A stretch of DNA of 64,000 bases from Phaeoceros laevis. Taxonomy: Eukaryota > Anthocerotophyta > Anthocerotopsida > Notothyladales. The DNA is taken from positions 40,460 to 104,459 of the forward strand of contig JBNGIQ010008344.1 in the NCBI GenBank assembly GCA_049999765.1, given 5' to 3'. Every line of letters starts with the position of its first letter. The first letter of the stretch is position 1. The notes under the pieces were generated by a model. It was not told the DNA's origin. It worked only from the letters and a program-made list of their open reading frames with translations, and did no database searches. Both the position numbers and the translations under genes were made by a program. Positions 1 to 10,144 of this stretch are shown here, one piece after another.

Positions 1-2159
1 TACTGAATACCTTTGTCCACCATGCCACCGTGACTGCAAGCATAGAGAAGAGAAAGAAAAGTGACTCCATCCGGCTTCATCCTTGCTTGTTGCATTTCGT
101 TATGACACTGCAGGGTTGACGCATAGTCACCTTGTCGGGCATACCCAGCAATTAAAGCATTCCAAGACACCACATTAGGTTGAGGCAACCCATCAAAGAC
201 TTTCCGAGCTGCCACCATACAGGCACACTTGCCGTACGCATGGATAAGAGTGTTGGCGACAAACAAACTCAGGGACTTTCCATTGACATCAAGATTGTGG
301 TGAAGCTCAACGCACAGATCGGAATTGCCAGTGTTGCCACACGCCTTCAAGATGTATACAACTGTAACGTCATCTGGACTTGCCCCTTCCTCCAGCATTT
401 GTTGGAAAAGGGCCAGAGCCTCCACTGGTTGGCCCTGCTGATCGTATGCAGCAAGCAGTGCATTCCAGGACACAATATCCCGTTGGAACAAGCCATTGAA
501 GACAGTCTGAGCGTCAAGAATGCTCTTGCACTTCCCGTATGTACTGACAAGAACATTACCTACGAATACATCCTTATCAGGGACCGCTGAGCACACCAAA
601 GCATGCAATGCCTTCACCTTATGCAAAGAACTTACTTTCAGTAATTGGCCATCAACAGTAACGTCTTGTTCCTTCTGAGCTAAGAGGCCACAACATTGTA
701 TCGTGCTGACAAAAGTTGTGTCATCAGGTGTTACACCATCCTCCAGCAATTGTCCAAAGAGCTGCAACGCCTCCTCAGGATGCCCTTCCTGAGCACATGC
801 TGCGAGCATTGCATTCCATGCTACAGCATCACCCTGGGCCAAATCTTTGAACACCTTCCTTGCATCCACAATGCTCCCACACTTTCCGTACATACTGACA
901 AGGCTATTACAAACAAATACATCTGATGCATAACCTACCCTCCAAGCTTCAGCATGCATGGCCTTACCCATGTTCAGACACGAAAACCTAATTGATTGTG
1001 CATCGGTGGAGATGTTGTCGTCTTTCTCAGCAAGGCTGCAACAGGCTTGGAGAGCACTCACAAAGGTTCGGGCATCTAGAGCAACTCCTTCATGTGACAT
1101 TTGTATATAAAGCTTCAGGGCCTCGTCTTCGAGCTCTTGCTGAGCATATGCGCTGATCATGGCATTCCACAATACCACATTTCGCTGAGACAATCCATCA
1201 AACACATATCGCGCATCCACAATGCTCCCACATTTTGTATACATACTTACAAGGCTGCTACCAACGAAGACATCTGACCTATAGCCCTTCCTCCAGGCTT
1301 CAGCGTGCACTGCCTTCCCCATTTGAATGGACTGCATCTTGAGGTCTCCCCTTTCTCTGAGGACGTTCTCCCCCTTTTCTGCGAGCATGCCACATGCTTG
1401 AAGACTGCTGACAAATATCCATGCATCTGGACTGATCCCTTCGTATTGGAGCTCTGTATACAGCTGCAGAGCTTTCTCAGCCTGAGCCAGTCGAACGTAT
1501 GCCACAAGCATTGCTGCCCATGATACCACATCACGCTGTGACAAACCATCAAAAACAGTCTGCGCAGCCGCCATGCTCCCACACTTGGCGTACATGTCGA
1601 TTAAACAAGTGCCCACAATCACGTCAGATTGACACCTGCATTTCACAGCTTCAGCATGCATAAGCTTGCCCGTTTCCAGGTCTGCCAAGCTGCCACATGC
1701 TCTGATTAGGCTAACTAAGGTATATCTATTTGGCTGCAAACCTTCCTGTCGCATCAACCGAAACATTCTCAGCACCTCGTGGTCTCGTCCAGCCTTCCCG
1801 TACCCAGAGATTACGGCTGTCCAGGAGACAGCAGTTCGTTCTGGCAATCTGTGGAATACCCGGAGAGCGTCGTCAAGGCTTCCGCACTGCACAAATGCTT
1901 TGACCACATATTCGCCAAGAAACCTGGTCGTCTGCATCCCATGTTTCACCAGATGGGCATGCACCTGCTTGGCCTGAACCAGGGCCCTCTCCTTAGTGCA
2001 GGCTTTGAGCAGATCCCTGTATATCTCCACTGACGGAACATTGCCCTGGTTGTCCATTTCCACCAGGACATCCAATGCCTTGTTCAGCAGGCCTTCTTGG
2101 CATAGACATTGGATTGTATCACGTGGTCCAGAGCACCCGGCAGTGGAAGATATCTGCAT
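1..2159 (-). CDS. PLS-type pentatricopeptide repeat protein (3' end outside the window)
   Basis: The minus strand is open without a stop from the ATG at 2159 to the left edge (719 codons). It encodes tandem PPR motifs with the usual signatures: VVSWNAM-type ends of S motifs, SMYGKCGS-type L motifs and ACG(M/S)LA blocks. PPR proteins of this class bind single-stranded organellar RNA and serve C-to-U editing, splicing or stability in mitochondria or plastids. The C-terminal E/E+/DYW region, which would indicate editing, lies beyond the window. No intron is visible. The frame is open a little further upstream to a TGA near 2317, with no other ATG; a good splice acceptor (TTCTGCCTGCAG) sits there, so a 5' exon encoding a targeting peptide is possible. 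An ORF at 2319-2690 on the same strand is a candidate, but its phase does not join cleanly. It is paralogous to the divergent gene at 3592: both begin their first repeat with VPSV..YR.LLK.CTK. Confidence 0.9.
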   Translation of the reverse strand, partial: MQISSTAGCSGPRDTIQCLCQEGLLNKALDVLVEMDNQGNVPSVEIYRDLLKACTKERALVQAKQVHAHLVKHGMQTTRFLGEYVVKAFVQCGSLDDALRVFHRLPERTAVSWTAVISGYGKAGRDHEVLRMFRLMRQEGLQPNRYTLVSLIRACGSLADLETGKLMHAEAVKCRCQSDVIVGTCLIDMYAKCGSMAAAQTVFDGLSQRDVVSWAAMLVAYVRLAQAEKALQLYTELQYEGISPDAWIFVSSLQACGMLAEKGENVLRERGDLKMQSIQMGKAVHAEAWRKGYRSDVFVGSSLVSMYTKCGSIVDARYVFDGLSQRNVVLWNAMISAYAQQELEDEALKLYIQMSHEGVALDARTFVSALQACCSLAEKDDNISTDAQSIRFSCLNMGKAMHAEAWRVGYASDVFVCNSLVSMYGKCGSIVDARKVFKDLAQGDAVAWNAMLAACAQEGHPEEALQLFGQLLEDGVTPDDTTFVSTIQCCGLLAQKEQDVTVDGQLLKVSSLHKVKALHALVCSAVPDKDVFVGNVLVSTYGKCKSILDAQTVFNGLFQRDIVSWNALLAAYDQQGQPVEALALFQQMLEEGASPDDVTVVYILKACGNTGNSDLCVELHHNLDVNGKSLSLFVANTLIHAYGKCACMVAARKVFDGLPQPNVVSWNALIAGYARQGDYASTLQCHNEMQQARMKPDGVTFLSLLYACSHGGMVDKGIQ

Positions 2160-3591
2160 GCCCTGAGAACCACTACATAGCTCTTCATCCAATATGGCTA
2201 TCCCAGGATCGATGCAGGCAGCCTTGTATTGACTGCTCAACAGAAAGCTTCTTCTTGCTCTTTTGTCAGTGAAGTCAGGGCGGTGCCAAGCATTTCTCTG
2301 CAGGCAGAACGGTTTGTGTCATTCAATATATCGACCCATAATATCACCTGCTAGGCACCAACTATGGAGGAATGGATGAGAGAGTTCCTGCCTCGTCCAG
2401 CCTGCTACCCGAGAATGGTGAGGAGATTGACAGCCGCTCCTGCCAAATCCGCGACTGTCTTCCATCATGGACCTCAAGGGGGTCTGAGTATCTGATGCTT
2501 CTGCTTGCTCTGACAGGTGATACTGATTGCCAGTTCCACCAAAGAGTCCTCGTAAAGTGTAGGCATAACTCCAAGCCTGCCATAGGCTCGTTCCTCCAAG
2601 GGAGAGATAGTACATAGACGGACGTGGCAGATCACCAACTGCACTTGCTTGTACATTCCGAACGAGTGCTGAAAACGCTTCCTGCAGCACCAGTTCGTCT
2701 GAGCTAGGACGCGATGCTATACCTCATCGAGGTGTTGCAAGAATGTTGGAAAAAGATTGCCCGTAATGACAAGCGTCAACCATTTGCAGAAACCTGGTAT
2801 TTGCGTCCTGAAACAACCTTAGCGACGATTGCGAGGGGTTGGGGTTTATAAAATTCGACGTCATCAAAGTGTAAAAGTATGAGATCCCACCCCCCCTTGG
2901 GTGCTTGCTCTTATACCCCAGGCCAAGGTTTACGCTAGCTACAACAGCGGTGCATAGGCATGGGAGTTTATAAGCTCAATGTGAGGGACGGGAACATGGG
3001 TTCTGTAGAGAACGCTACTGTAGAAGGTGCATATGCACAATCTGAAGGTATCCAGCAAGGAGCAAGTCCCCAAGGCATCACCCCTCCAGCATACTGGCGC
3101 AATTGGTGCCTGAATTCCTCTCCTACAGGCAGTGCCTTCAAGGATACGGCTGGAGGGACATGGGGGCATGCAGATTTGCACTAACGCTGAGACATGCAGT
3201 CAAGCTGGAAGCGCCAGGTGATGCTGATGGGAGCGCAACACTAGCTTGTGTACCTTGTGTGGTCGACAATGCGGTGATTGGGTTGTGAAGTTAGTCCATG
3301 TGGATGGTTTGCATTTTCTGCAAACCTCCAGACGATGAGATTAGTAAGTTGCATGACAGGGACGCCTATTCTATGGCCAGGCAGCCCTCTGGACTTGTGC
3401 AGGGGTGATGCAAAGGTCATTACCGCTCTTCCCCATGAAGGAATTTCGAGATTGTCTATGGTTGCTAGCTGTTCCAAGATGGAGGTGCCGCTTACAGTAC
3501 GCAGTTTTGCATGCAGCAAACCGCAGATGGATTCATATATTCCATTCTTGGTGGCAGCTACCAGGCCAATATGCAACAGGTCATGTAGGAT
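2160..3591. promoter_or_regulatory. Shared 5' region between two divergent PPR genes
   Basis: About 1.4 kb separates the start codons of the two head-to-head PPR genes, so both promoters must lie here. Several short ORFs occur on both strands (for example 2319-2690 and 3241-3576 on minus), but none shows a recognisable domain. I see no clear TATA box that I would assign to either gene. Confidence 0.4.
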
Positions 3592-6500
3592 GTGATCTCA
3601 CGCCCCTCAGCACGGTGGAACGGCAGTCAGCACAAGGCAGGTACCAGTTCCAACACCTTTGGGAGTGTTCTCAACCGAAAAAGATGCAAATGGCTACTGT
3701 TCCTAAGTACCTTACACAAACTGTGCTGTGCCTGCAGTAGATGTATGGAGACAAGATTCCAGGCAACACAGAGTATGAGCGCCTTTGTGCAAAGTCATGT
3801 GCGAGATAATGACCTTCATGCTCGATCCGCAGAACCTCAGGTGAATTTCCTGGTCCAGAATGGCCAGAAGGGCATCGTTCCTTCTGTTAAGATGTATCGA
3901 CGTCTTCTAAAGGAGTGCACCAAAACAAAATCCTTGTCTCAGGCCAAGCAAGTTTATGCTCACCTGGCCAAGCGCGGATCAGAATGGGTGGAGCATCTTG
4001 GTGATATTGTGGTGGTCACATTCGTCAAGTGTGGTGGTCTGAGTGATGCTTTACAGATTTTTCACAGTTTGGCTGGCAGAACTGTTGTCTCCTGGACAGC
4101 GATGATTTCCGGGCACGTCAATATTGGGCAAGGTCAAGAGGCGATCGCGATGTATCAGTTGATGCGAGAGGAAGGTCTAGAGCCAGACAAATACACGTTT
4201 GTCTCTGTACTCAGAGCTTGTGGGAGCATATCAGCGCTACAAGAAGGCAAATGTATTCATGCTGAAGTTTTGCGAAACGGGTGTCTATGTGATTTGTTTG
4301 TCAGCACATGTCTGCTTGACATGTATGGAAAGTGTGGAAGCATTATGGATGCGGAGAACGTGTTTTATAGCTTGTATGAACGGGATGTCGTGTCCTGGAA
4401 TGCAATGCTTGCAGCTTATGCTTCGCAGGACCGAGGAGAAAATACTCTGCAGCTATATGAAGAAATGCTGCAGGAAGGTGTCTGTCCAGATCATCGCACT
4501 TTGGTTAGCGTTATTCAAGCATGTGGCATGATTGCTGATATGGAAGAAAACGTCATTATAAATGGACAACCTACGAAAGCAAAGTCTTTCGGGATTGGGA
4601 GAGTAATGCATATTGAGGCTCTGAAACAGGGGTGTCTGTCAGATGTGTTTGTTGGGAGCACCCTTATGAGTATGTACGGGAAGTGTGGAAGCCTCATGGA
4701 TGTGCAGAATGTCTTTAATTTACTGGACGACCAAAATGTGGTGTCATGGAATGCAATGCTCTCGGCGTTTGTTGAAATGGGCCACGAAGTAAAGTCTTTG
4801 CAGCTCTATGGACAAATGATAGAGGACGGTGTGTGCCCAGATCGTTGGACCTTTATTAGAGTGATCCAGGCATGTGGAATGGCTGCAGAGAAGGAAGAAG
4901 ATGTTGCTGTGGACTTGCAATTGAACAAACCTGCGTCCTTAGAAAAGGGAAAGGCAATACAATTCGAGGCTTGGAAGAACGGCCACAATTCAGATGTCTT
5001 TGTGGGCAACAACCTGGTAAGCATGTATGGAAAATGCAAGAGCGTTGTGGATGCACAGACTGTGTTTGATGAGTTGACCCATCCAGATGTAGTGTCTTGG
5101 AATGCGATGCTTGCAGCATATGCTCAGAAAGGTGAGCGAGAAAAGGCGTTGCTCTTTTACGAAAATATGTTGGAGCATGGCCAGAGCCCAAACAATCGAA
5201 CATTTGCGTCTGTGCTTCAAGTGTGTGCCATGCTTGTGGAGGAAGATCATGTTCTAGAGGAGCAGTCGACTGAAACAATATGTTTAAAAAGGGGAAAGAT
5301 AATACATCATGCAGCTTTGAGGAGGGGTTATGAATTAGATGTTTTCGTTGCAAGCAGCCTTGTAAGTATGTACGGGAAATGTGGAACTATCCTGGATGCA
5401 CAGCATGTATTTGATAGGTTGTCTGAGCGCAGTGTGGTGTCGTATAATGCAATGCTTGTAGCATACTTAGGGCTGAGTAGTGCAGAAAATGTACTGCTTC
5501 TATATGGACAAATTCTGGAGGAAGGGTTGACTCCAGATGATCGAACATTTGTCAGTGCACTCCAAGCATGTGGCACCCTCGCAGAGGAGGCGGAGAATAG
5601 TGCTGAGGACGTGCCATTGATCAGTGTCAGGTTCTTAGACAAAGGCAAGGCAATACATGCTGAGGCTTGGAGGAGAGGATACAGATCAGATGTGTTTGTC
5701 TGCAACACTCTGGTTAGTATGTATAGCAAGTGTAGAAGCCCTGTAGATGCGCAGAATGTGTTTGATTCAGCTTCCCAGCGGGATGTGGTGTCATGGAATG
5801 CGATGCTCGTAGCACACTCTCAGCAAGGGCAAGCCCAAAGGGCCTTATTGCTGTATGAACAAATGTTGGAGGAAGGTGTGAATCCAGACAATTGGACCTT
5901 TGTTGGTGTGGTCGAAGCCTGTGGTTTGCTAGCCGATAAGGAGGATGGTATGCAAGGGCAATATCCCAGGATGAGTGCTCTAGCAAAGGGGAAGGCAATA
6001 CATGCTGAAGCATGGAAGAAGGGATACAAACCAGATGTCTTGATCGGAAACAACCTGGTGAGCATGTATGGGAAGTGTGAGAGCATTGACGATGCACAGA
6101 ACACGTTTGATGACTTGTCTGAGCGGTATGTCTCAGCGTGGAATACCATGCTTGTAGCATACGTTCACCAGGGCATGGGAGAAAAGGCTTTGCATCTGTA
6201 CAGACAGATGCAAGAGGATGGCTCAAGTCTCAATTTGGTCACACTGGTGTGTGTTCTGCAGGCCTGCAGCAGTGCAGGAAGTTGGGATGTCTGTAATCAA
6301 CTTCATCACCACCTTGTCACCACTGGCTTTGAGCTGAATCTGTTTCTGGCCAACACTCTCATTCACGCCTATGGGGCATGTGGGGGCATAGTAGAAGCCC
6401 AGAATCTGTTTGATGCATTGCCTGAAGCCGATGTGGTGTCATGGAACGCATTAATCTCAGGTTATGCACGACAAGGCGACACTCTGGGAAGCCTGCGATG

Positions 6501-7074
6501 TTATCAGCAACTGCAGCTTGCAGGGTTGGAGCCAGATGGACTCACCTTTCTGTCACTCATCTCTGCATGCAGTCATGCTGGCCTGGTAGATCAAGGCCTT
6601 GGGTATTTTGAATTGATGTGGAGAGACTGCGGAATAGCTCCAGAGATGGAGCATTACGTCTGTATGGTGGACCTCCTTGGCCGTGCAGGATGCTTCACCA
6701 TGGTAGAGGACTTTTTGCTGTCCGTGCCTATTCAGCCTAGCGTCACTTTATGGATGTGTTTGCTTGGTGCCTGTCGGAAGCATGGCAACGTCGAGCTGGG
6801 AAGCCTTGCGTTCGATTTTGCTGTCCACTTGCAGCCACAGGCCTCTGCAGCGTATGTTTTAATGGCAAACATCTACGCACATGCTGGGTTGTGGGAAGAA
6901 GCAAAGGATATAGATGAGTCTAGGCACAGAGCAGGTGCAGGAAAGAAGATTGGACAGACCTGGATTGGTCATGAGACAGATGTCCAGTCTTATGTGGTAG
7001 GCGAGCCTAAGCTGCCACAGCATGAAGCGCTGTCTCACCTATTAAAGAAGGTAAAATTGAAACTCAGGTCATAA
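3592..7074 (+). CDS. Large intronless PLS-type PPR protein with E/E+-like end
   Basis: Single-exon frame of 1160 codons. Residues 1-50 are Cys/Arg/Lys-rich and could be a targeting sequence; the Met at 3745 is an alternative start. PPR motifs begin near residue 100 (VPSVKMYRRLLKECTK) and continue to about residue 1080. Between 4.3 and 6.1 kb, L motifs containing (D/S)MYGKC or its variant SMYSKC recur every 345-351 bases (115-117 codons), longer than an ordinary P-L-S triplet, because a 12-20-residue linker before KGKAIHAEAW is present in most units. The C-terminus (MEHYVCMVDLLGRAG, LLGACRKHGNVELG, then YVLMANIYA and a VQSYVVGE-like segment) matches E and E+ motifs; no DYW deaminase follows. 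Likely an organellar RNA-binding editing or processing factor that would need a DYW partner in trans to edit. The RNA target cannot be told from sequence. Confidence 0.93.
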   Translation: MISRPSARWNGSQHKAGTSSNTFGSVLNRKRCKWLLFLSTLHKLCCACSRCMETRFQATQSMSAFVQSHVRDNDLHARSAEPQVNFLVQNGQKGIVPSVKMYRRLLKECTKTKSLSQAKQVYAHLAKRGSEWVEHLGDIVVVTFVKCGGLSDALQIFHSLAGRTVVSWTAMISGHVNIGQGQEAIAMYQLMREEGLEPDKYTFVSVLRACGSISALQEGKCIHAEVLRNGCLCDLFVSTCLLDMYGKCGSIMDAENVFYSLYERDVVSWNAMLAAYASQDRGENTLQLYEEMLQEGVCPDHRTLVSVIQACGMIADMEENVIINGQPTKAKSFGIGRVMHIEALKQGCLSDVFVGSTLMSMYGKCGSLMDVQNVFNLLDDQNVVSWNAMLSAFVEMGHEVKSLQLYGQMIEDGVCPDRWTFIRVIQACGMAAEKEEDVAVDLQLNKPASLEKGKAIQFEAWKNGHNSDVFVGNNLVSMYGKCKSVVDAQTVFDELTHPDVVSWNAMLAAYAQKGEREKALLFYENMLEHGQSPNNRTFASVLQVCAMLVEEDHVLEEQSTETICLKRGKIIHHAALRRGYELDVFVASSLVSMYGKCGTILDAQHVFDRLSERSVVSYNAMLVAYLGLSSAENVLLLYGQILEEGLTPDDRTFVSALQACGTLAEEAENSAEDVPLISVRFLDKGKAIHAEAWRRGYRSDVFVCNTLVSMYSKCRSPVDAQNVFDSASQRDVVSWNAMLVAHSQQGQAQRALLLYEQMLEEGVNPDNWTFVGVVEACGLLADKEDGMQGQYPRMSALAKGKAIHAEAWKKGYKPDVLIGNNLVSMYGKCESIDDAQNTFDDLSERYVSAWNTMLVAYVHQGMGEKALHLYRQMQEDGSSLNLVTLVCVLQACSSAGSWDVCNQLHHHLVTTGFELNLFLANTLIHAYGACGGIVEAQNLFDALPEADVVSWNALISGYARQGDTLGSLRCYQQLQLAGLEPDGLTFLSLISACSHAGLVDQGLGYFELMWRDCGIAPEMEHYVCMVDLLGRAGCFTMVEDFLLSVPIQPSVTLWMCLLGACRKHGNVELGSLAFDFAVHLQPQASAAYVLMANIYAHAGLWEEAKDIDESRHRAGAGKKIGQTWIGHETDVQSYVVGEPKLPQHEALSHLLKKVKLKLRS

Positions 7075-7548
7075 CAAAGGCAACTCCTTGTTTACCGTCG
7101 TCTTGCCAAGCCAACTACGTCTAAACCCCCGTTCAATTCACTCGTAATGAAGGGTGTCGGGTGGACCCAGGAACAAGCAACGAACTCTGTGATCAGCTGT
7201 CGCCATGTGGTTCTAGATCGTTCTCCGCCAGCCCTTGGTTATTCGATCCCTGTGCAAGGCCGGTGGTGGGAGTTGGAAGTCCCAAGTGGCATCGGTTGCC
7301 ATGGATTCCGTATGGTCCATCTCTCTCGAAGCTCATTGTGCTGGTGAGTGGAGTGACCACCTGCCGAATGGCGACTCCCGAGGTTGGGGGCTCTGCCAAG
7401 TGACCTTGCAAATGGCGGACGGGTGGTGATGCTGGCCGGAGTTCATGTTTCCTTCCTCTTGTGTGGTTAGCCGGCGAGTTGATTGCTCCAATCAGGTGAA
7501 GGCTACTCTAACGAGCTGAGGATTTGTGGTGTGAATTGAGCTGCAAGA
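7075..7548. other. Intergenic: PPR 3' flank and ORANGE promoter
   Basis: Short overlapping ORFs on both strands without recognisable domains. Must hold the end of the PPR transcript and the promoter and 5' UTR of the ORANGE gene. No other structure seen. Confidence 0.4.
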
Positions 7549-8710
7549 ATGCAGGCGCTGCAGGGTAGCCTGATTGGAATCCCTCCATCCAGGCTGAGAT
7601 CACGCATCCAGGCCAAGGCAGGGCCCAACTCGGATGCAGCACAGTACAAAGTGATATCATCTGGCCGTAGCGGGCCATGTCGGGGGCTGAGAAAATGGAC
7701 TCCCGGCCAGAAGCTCATCTCCTTGCCGCAGCCCTCGGATCTACTGCGTGCGTCGGCAGGTAACGCATTCGGGAGCTCCAGCCCTGGCGATGGCAGCGGC
7801 CTGGACCCGACCCCGATCAACAGCAGCACAACCAGCACCAGCACCTCGGCGTCCAAGTCGGATGACAGCTTCTGCATTATCGAGGGGAGGGACACAGTGC
7901 GTGACTTTGCGCAGCTGCAGCTCAAGGAAATCCGTGACAACATCAACAGCCGGCGGAACAAAATCTTTCTGCTCATGGAAGAGGTCCGGCGGCTGCGCAT
8001 CCAGCAGCGGATCAAAAAGGAGGTAGAGAAAGGAGTAGTAGCAGCCAATCCGGGCCTGGACGAGGACTCGGAGCAGCTGGAGTTCACATCCTCCATCCCC
8101 TTCCTCCCCGCTCTTTCCTCCGCATCACTGCAGCAGTACTACGCTACCTGCTTCGGACTGGTGTCAGGGATCATCCTGTTCGGAGGCCTCCTGGCTCCGG
8201 TCCTGGAACTGAAGCTTGGTGTTGGAGGCACATCCTATGCGGACTTCATCAACAGCGTGCACTTGCCCTCTCAGCTCAGCCAGGTAGGGTGTCCCGTGCT
8301 CACGGGCTCCATTGAAGCCTTTCCTCTCTCCCAGCCAGTACAGGTCCACTCACGGTTGTCTCATGACTGCGCAGGTGGATCCCATTGTGGCATCCTTCTC
8401 TGGAGGTGCAGTAGGCGTGATCTCTGCCCTTATGGTCGTGGAGGTGAACAACGTGAAGCAGCACGACCGCAAGAGGTGCCATTACTGCGAGGGCACCGGG
8501 TACTTGGCCTGTGCCCGCTGTTCAGGTTCAGGGACCTTGCAACAAGCCGCCGTGCAGTCTGAGGATGGGGCTCTGGCAGCGTCATCTACTGCCACTACAA
8601 TAAGGTGCGCCAACTGTGCAGGAGCAGCCAAGGTGATGTGCCCGACTTGCCTATGTACAGGCGTGGCTTTGGCCACTGAGCACGACCCCAGGATCGATCC
8701 GTTCCTTTGA
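7549..8710 (+). CDS. OR: ORANGE protein (plastid DnaJ-type zinc-finger chaperone)
   Basis: Two exons, 7549-8283 and 8375-8710, give 356 residues; the intron splits QLSQ|VDPIVASFSGGAVGV. Residues 1 to about 100 are Ser/Arg-rich and poorly conserved, as expected of a plastid transit peptide. Residues 107-155 carry the diagnostic SFCIIEG, the RRNKIF block and MEEVRRLRIQQRI. Two hydrophobic segments follow (about 196-217 and after VDPIVASFSGG). The C-terminus holds CxxCxGxG-type repeats of the DnaJ cysteine-rich kind (CHYCEGTGY, CARCSGSG, CANCAGAAK, CPTCLCTG) and ends EHDPRIDPFL. Known role of the family: post-translational stabiliser of phytoene synthase and promoter of carotenoid storage and plastid differentiation; it lacks a J domain. 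All zinc ligands and both membrane segments look intact. Frame reading through the donor in exon 1 gives a misleading longer ORF to 8562. Confidence 0.97.
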
Positions 8711-9175
8711 AGCAACTCGTCTAAGCTTATCAAACGTTTTTGGATCGGTGCTACATGCTGGTACTCGCAATTGAGTAGGCGAATTGAGTGACTGAATTTA
8801 AGTACATCACGGGACTTGAATGAGGTTAGAGGTTCACTCGACTTAGGAGTCATCTAGATTTTGGAAGTTCATTGTCCAAACCTCACCTTCGCAGAACACA
8901 AGAATGAGCGAGGTGAGCGCAGACTTCTGCGCTCAGCTCGTCTCACACTCTGATGAGTTGAGGATTACGTTTGTACTCTTTCACTTTTAAGAAACAGTTC
9001 CCTGAGTGCTGGACGGAGAAGTTCGGAAATGCTCATGAAGCTCAATGACTGGGTTTCAAAAACGATAAGGCCAAGTACAACATGCGGTGAGCTACCTGGT
9101 CTGGATTCACTAAGAGTCGCCCTAGGGCATTTTCAGCAAAAGGGCCTGGTTTGAGAGTTTGAGATGATCAATATT
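8711..9175. other. Intergenic: ORANGE 3' flank
   Basis: AT-rich sequence after the ORANGE stop with no ORF or repeat that I can support. Confidence 0.4.
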
Positions 9176-9458
9176 GTAGGGGCCTCAAACATTGCCCGAG
9201 TGGGGGCCCGAATACGGTCAGTTTCGGAACCCGGCGGTTTCGGACTCGGGGTACCTAAGGAGTTTCGGAACTTGGCCCGAGTCCGAGCGCAAAGAAGTTT
9301 TAGGGTATAACGTTTTAGGGTTTGCGCTGACATTCGGATGCTCTCAGACTTCTGAGGTTTTCAACTCTCGGGTAGCCGCTTGTATGAACTCGGGCAGCGT
9401 CGGGCTTCTGTACACGCCCGTATACACTCGAACTCAGGCAATGTTTGAGGCCCCCTAC
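9176..9458. mobile_element. MITE-like element with 26-27 bp terminal inverted repeats
   Basis: The left end (9176-9201, beginning GTAGGGGCCTCAAACATTGC) and the right end (9432-9458, ending GAGGCCCCCTAC) are inverted copies that differ by one substitution and one indel. The 283-bp interior has no coding capacity and contains GGACTCGG/CCGAGTCC-type sub-repeats. Small size, near-perfect terminal inverted repeats and lack of a transposase fit a non-autonomous DNA transposon. I cannot identify a convincing target-site duplication, so the superfamily is undetermined. Confidence 0.6.
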
Positions 9459-9929
9459 TCTGTGGGAGTCGTGTGAACCAAGAGAGCACCCTGAGGACCC
9501 GAGATATGTGGTGCCATACCTGGTAGGGAATATTCTTGGCAAGGGAAGCACTATAAGAAATGAGTACGGGAGCAGGAGACAATGAGACGTCCGGAGAAAG
9601 CGCAGCTATGGGTCCAAAGCCACGTTCAAGCTCTCGCGGTGGATGGCGCAGGTTTGGGAGCACCTCTTTGTCCTGTCGAAGATTCCAGCCGACGGAGCAA
9701 GCGCCATTTGACCGACGAATTCCTCGGAGAGGCCAAACGATGGTCATTCAATGTCGTGAACAGCTTGGTCTTGCAAGCTTAACCGCTGGTCGGCAGTGTC
9801 TGATTCAACCATGGTTGGGTGCCAGATGGTTGAGCTGGTCGAACGTGTTACACGCCGGAGTTGCGTGGAGCAAAAATGGTAGGTACCAGATCGGCCCCAC
9901 TTTTATGAAAGTGGCGGCCAACAATCATC

Positions 9930-10018
9930 AAACTAGAGTACCTGACAACCACAGCACCATCCAAATGGTCTCAGTCTATCAATTTCGATGGTGCTGTGGT
10001 TAGCAGGTACTCTAGTTT
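9930..10018. repeat. Long hairpin: 32-bp arms, 25-nt loop
   Basis: Bases 9930-9961 and 9987-10018 are inverted copies (AAACTAGAGTACCTG...ACCACAGCACCATC), with a two-base mismatch in the middle. The loop is 9962-9986. The structure ends 126 bases before the YSL start codon and so lies in its promoter or 5' UTR. It could be a tiny foldback element, a small-RNA precursor-like stem, or a leader structure; sequence alone does not decide. Confidence 0.7.
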
Positions 10019-10144
10019 AGAGAAGGATGACGGTTGATGACTGCAGATTCTGCGTCTGATGAACAGTGTCAACCAACTGATCGCATGTTCATTCACGGCA
10101 GGCTGAATTTTGTTTGAGCGAGAAGCTCATCAGCTATTGCAACC

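Noticed and set aside
2319-2690. 123-codon minus ORF as first exon of the left PPR gene
   Set aside because: Possible in place and strand, but the only clear donor joins out of frame to the acceptor near 2290.
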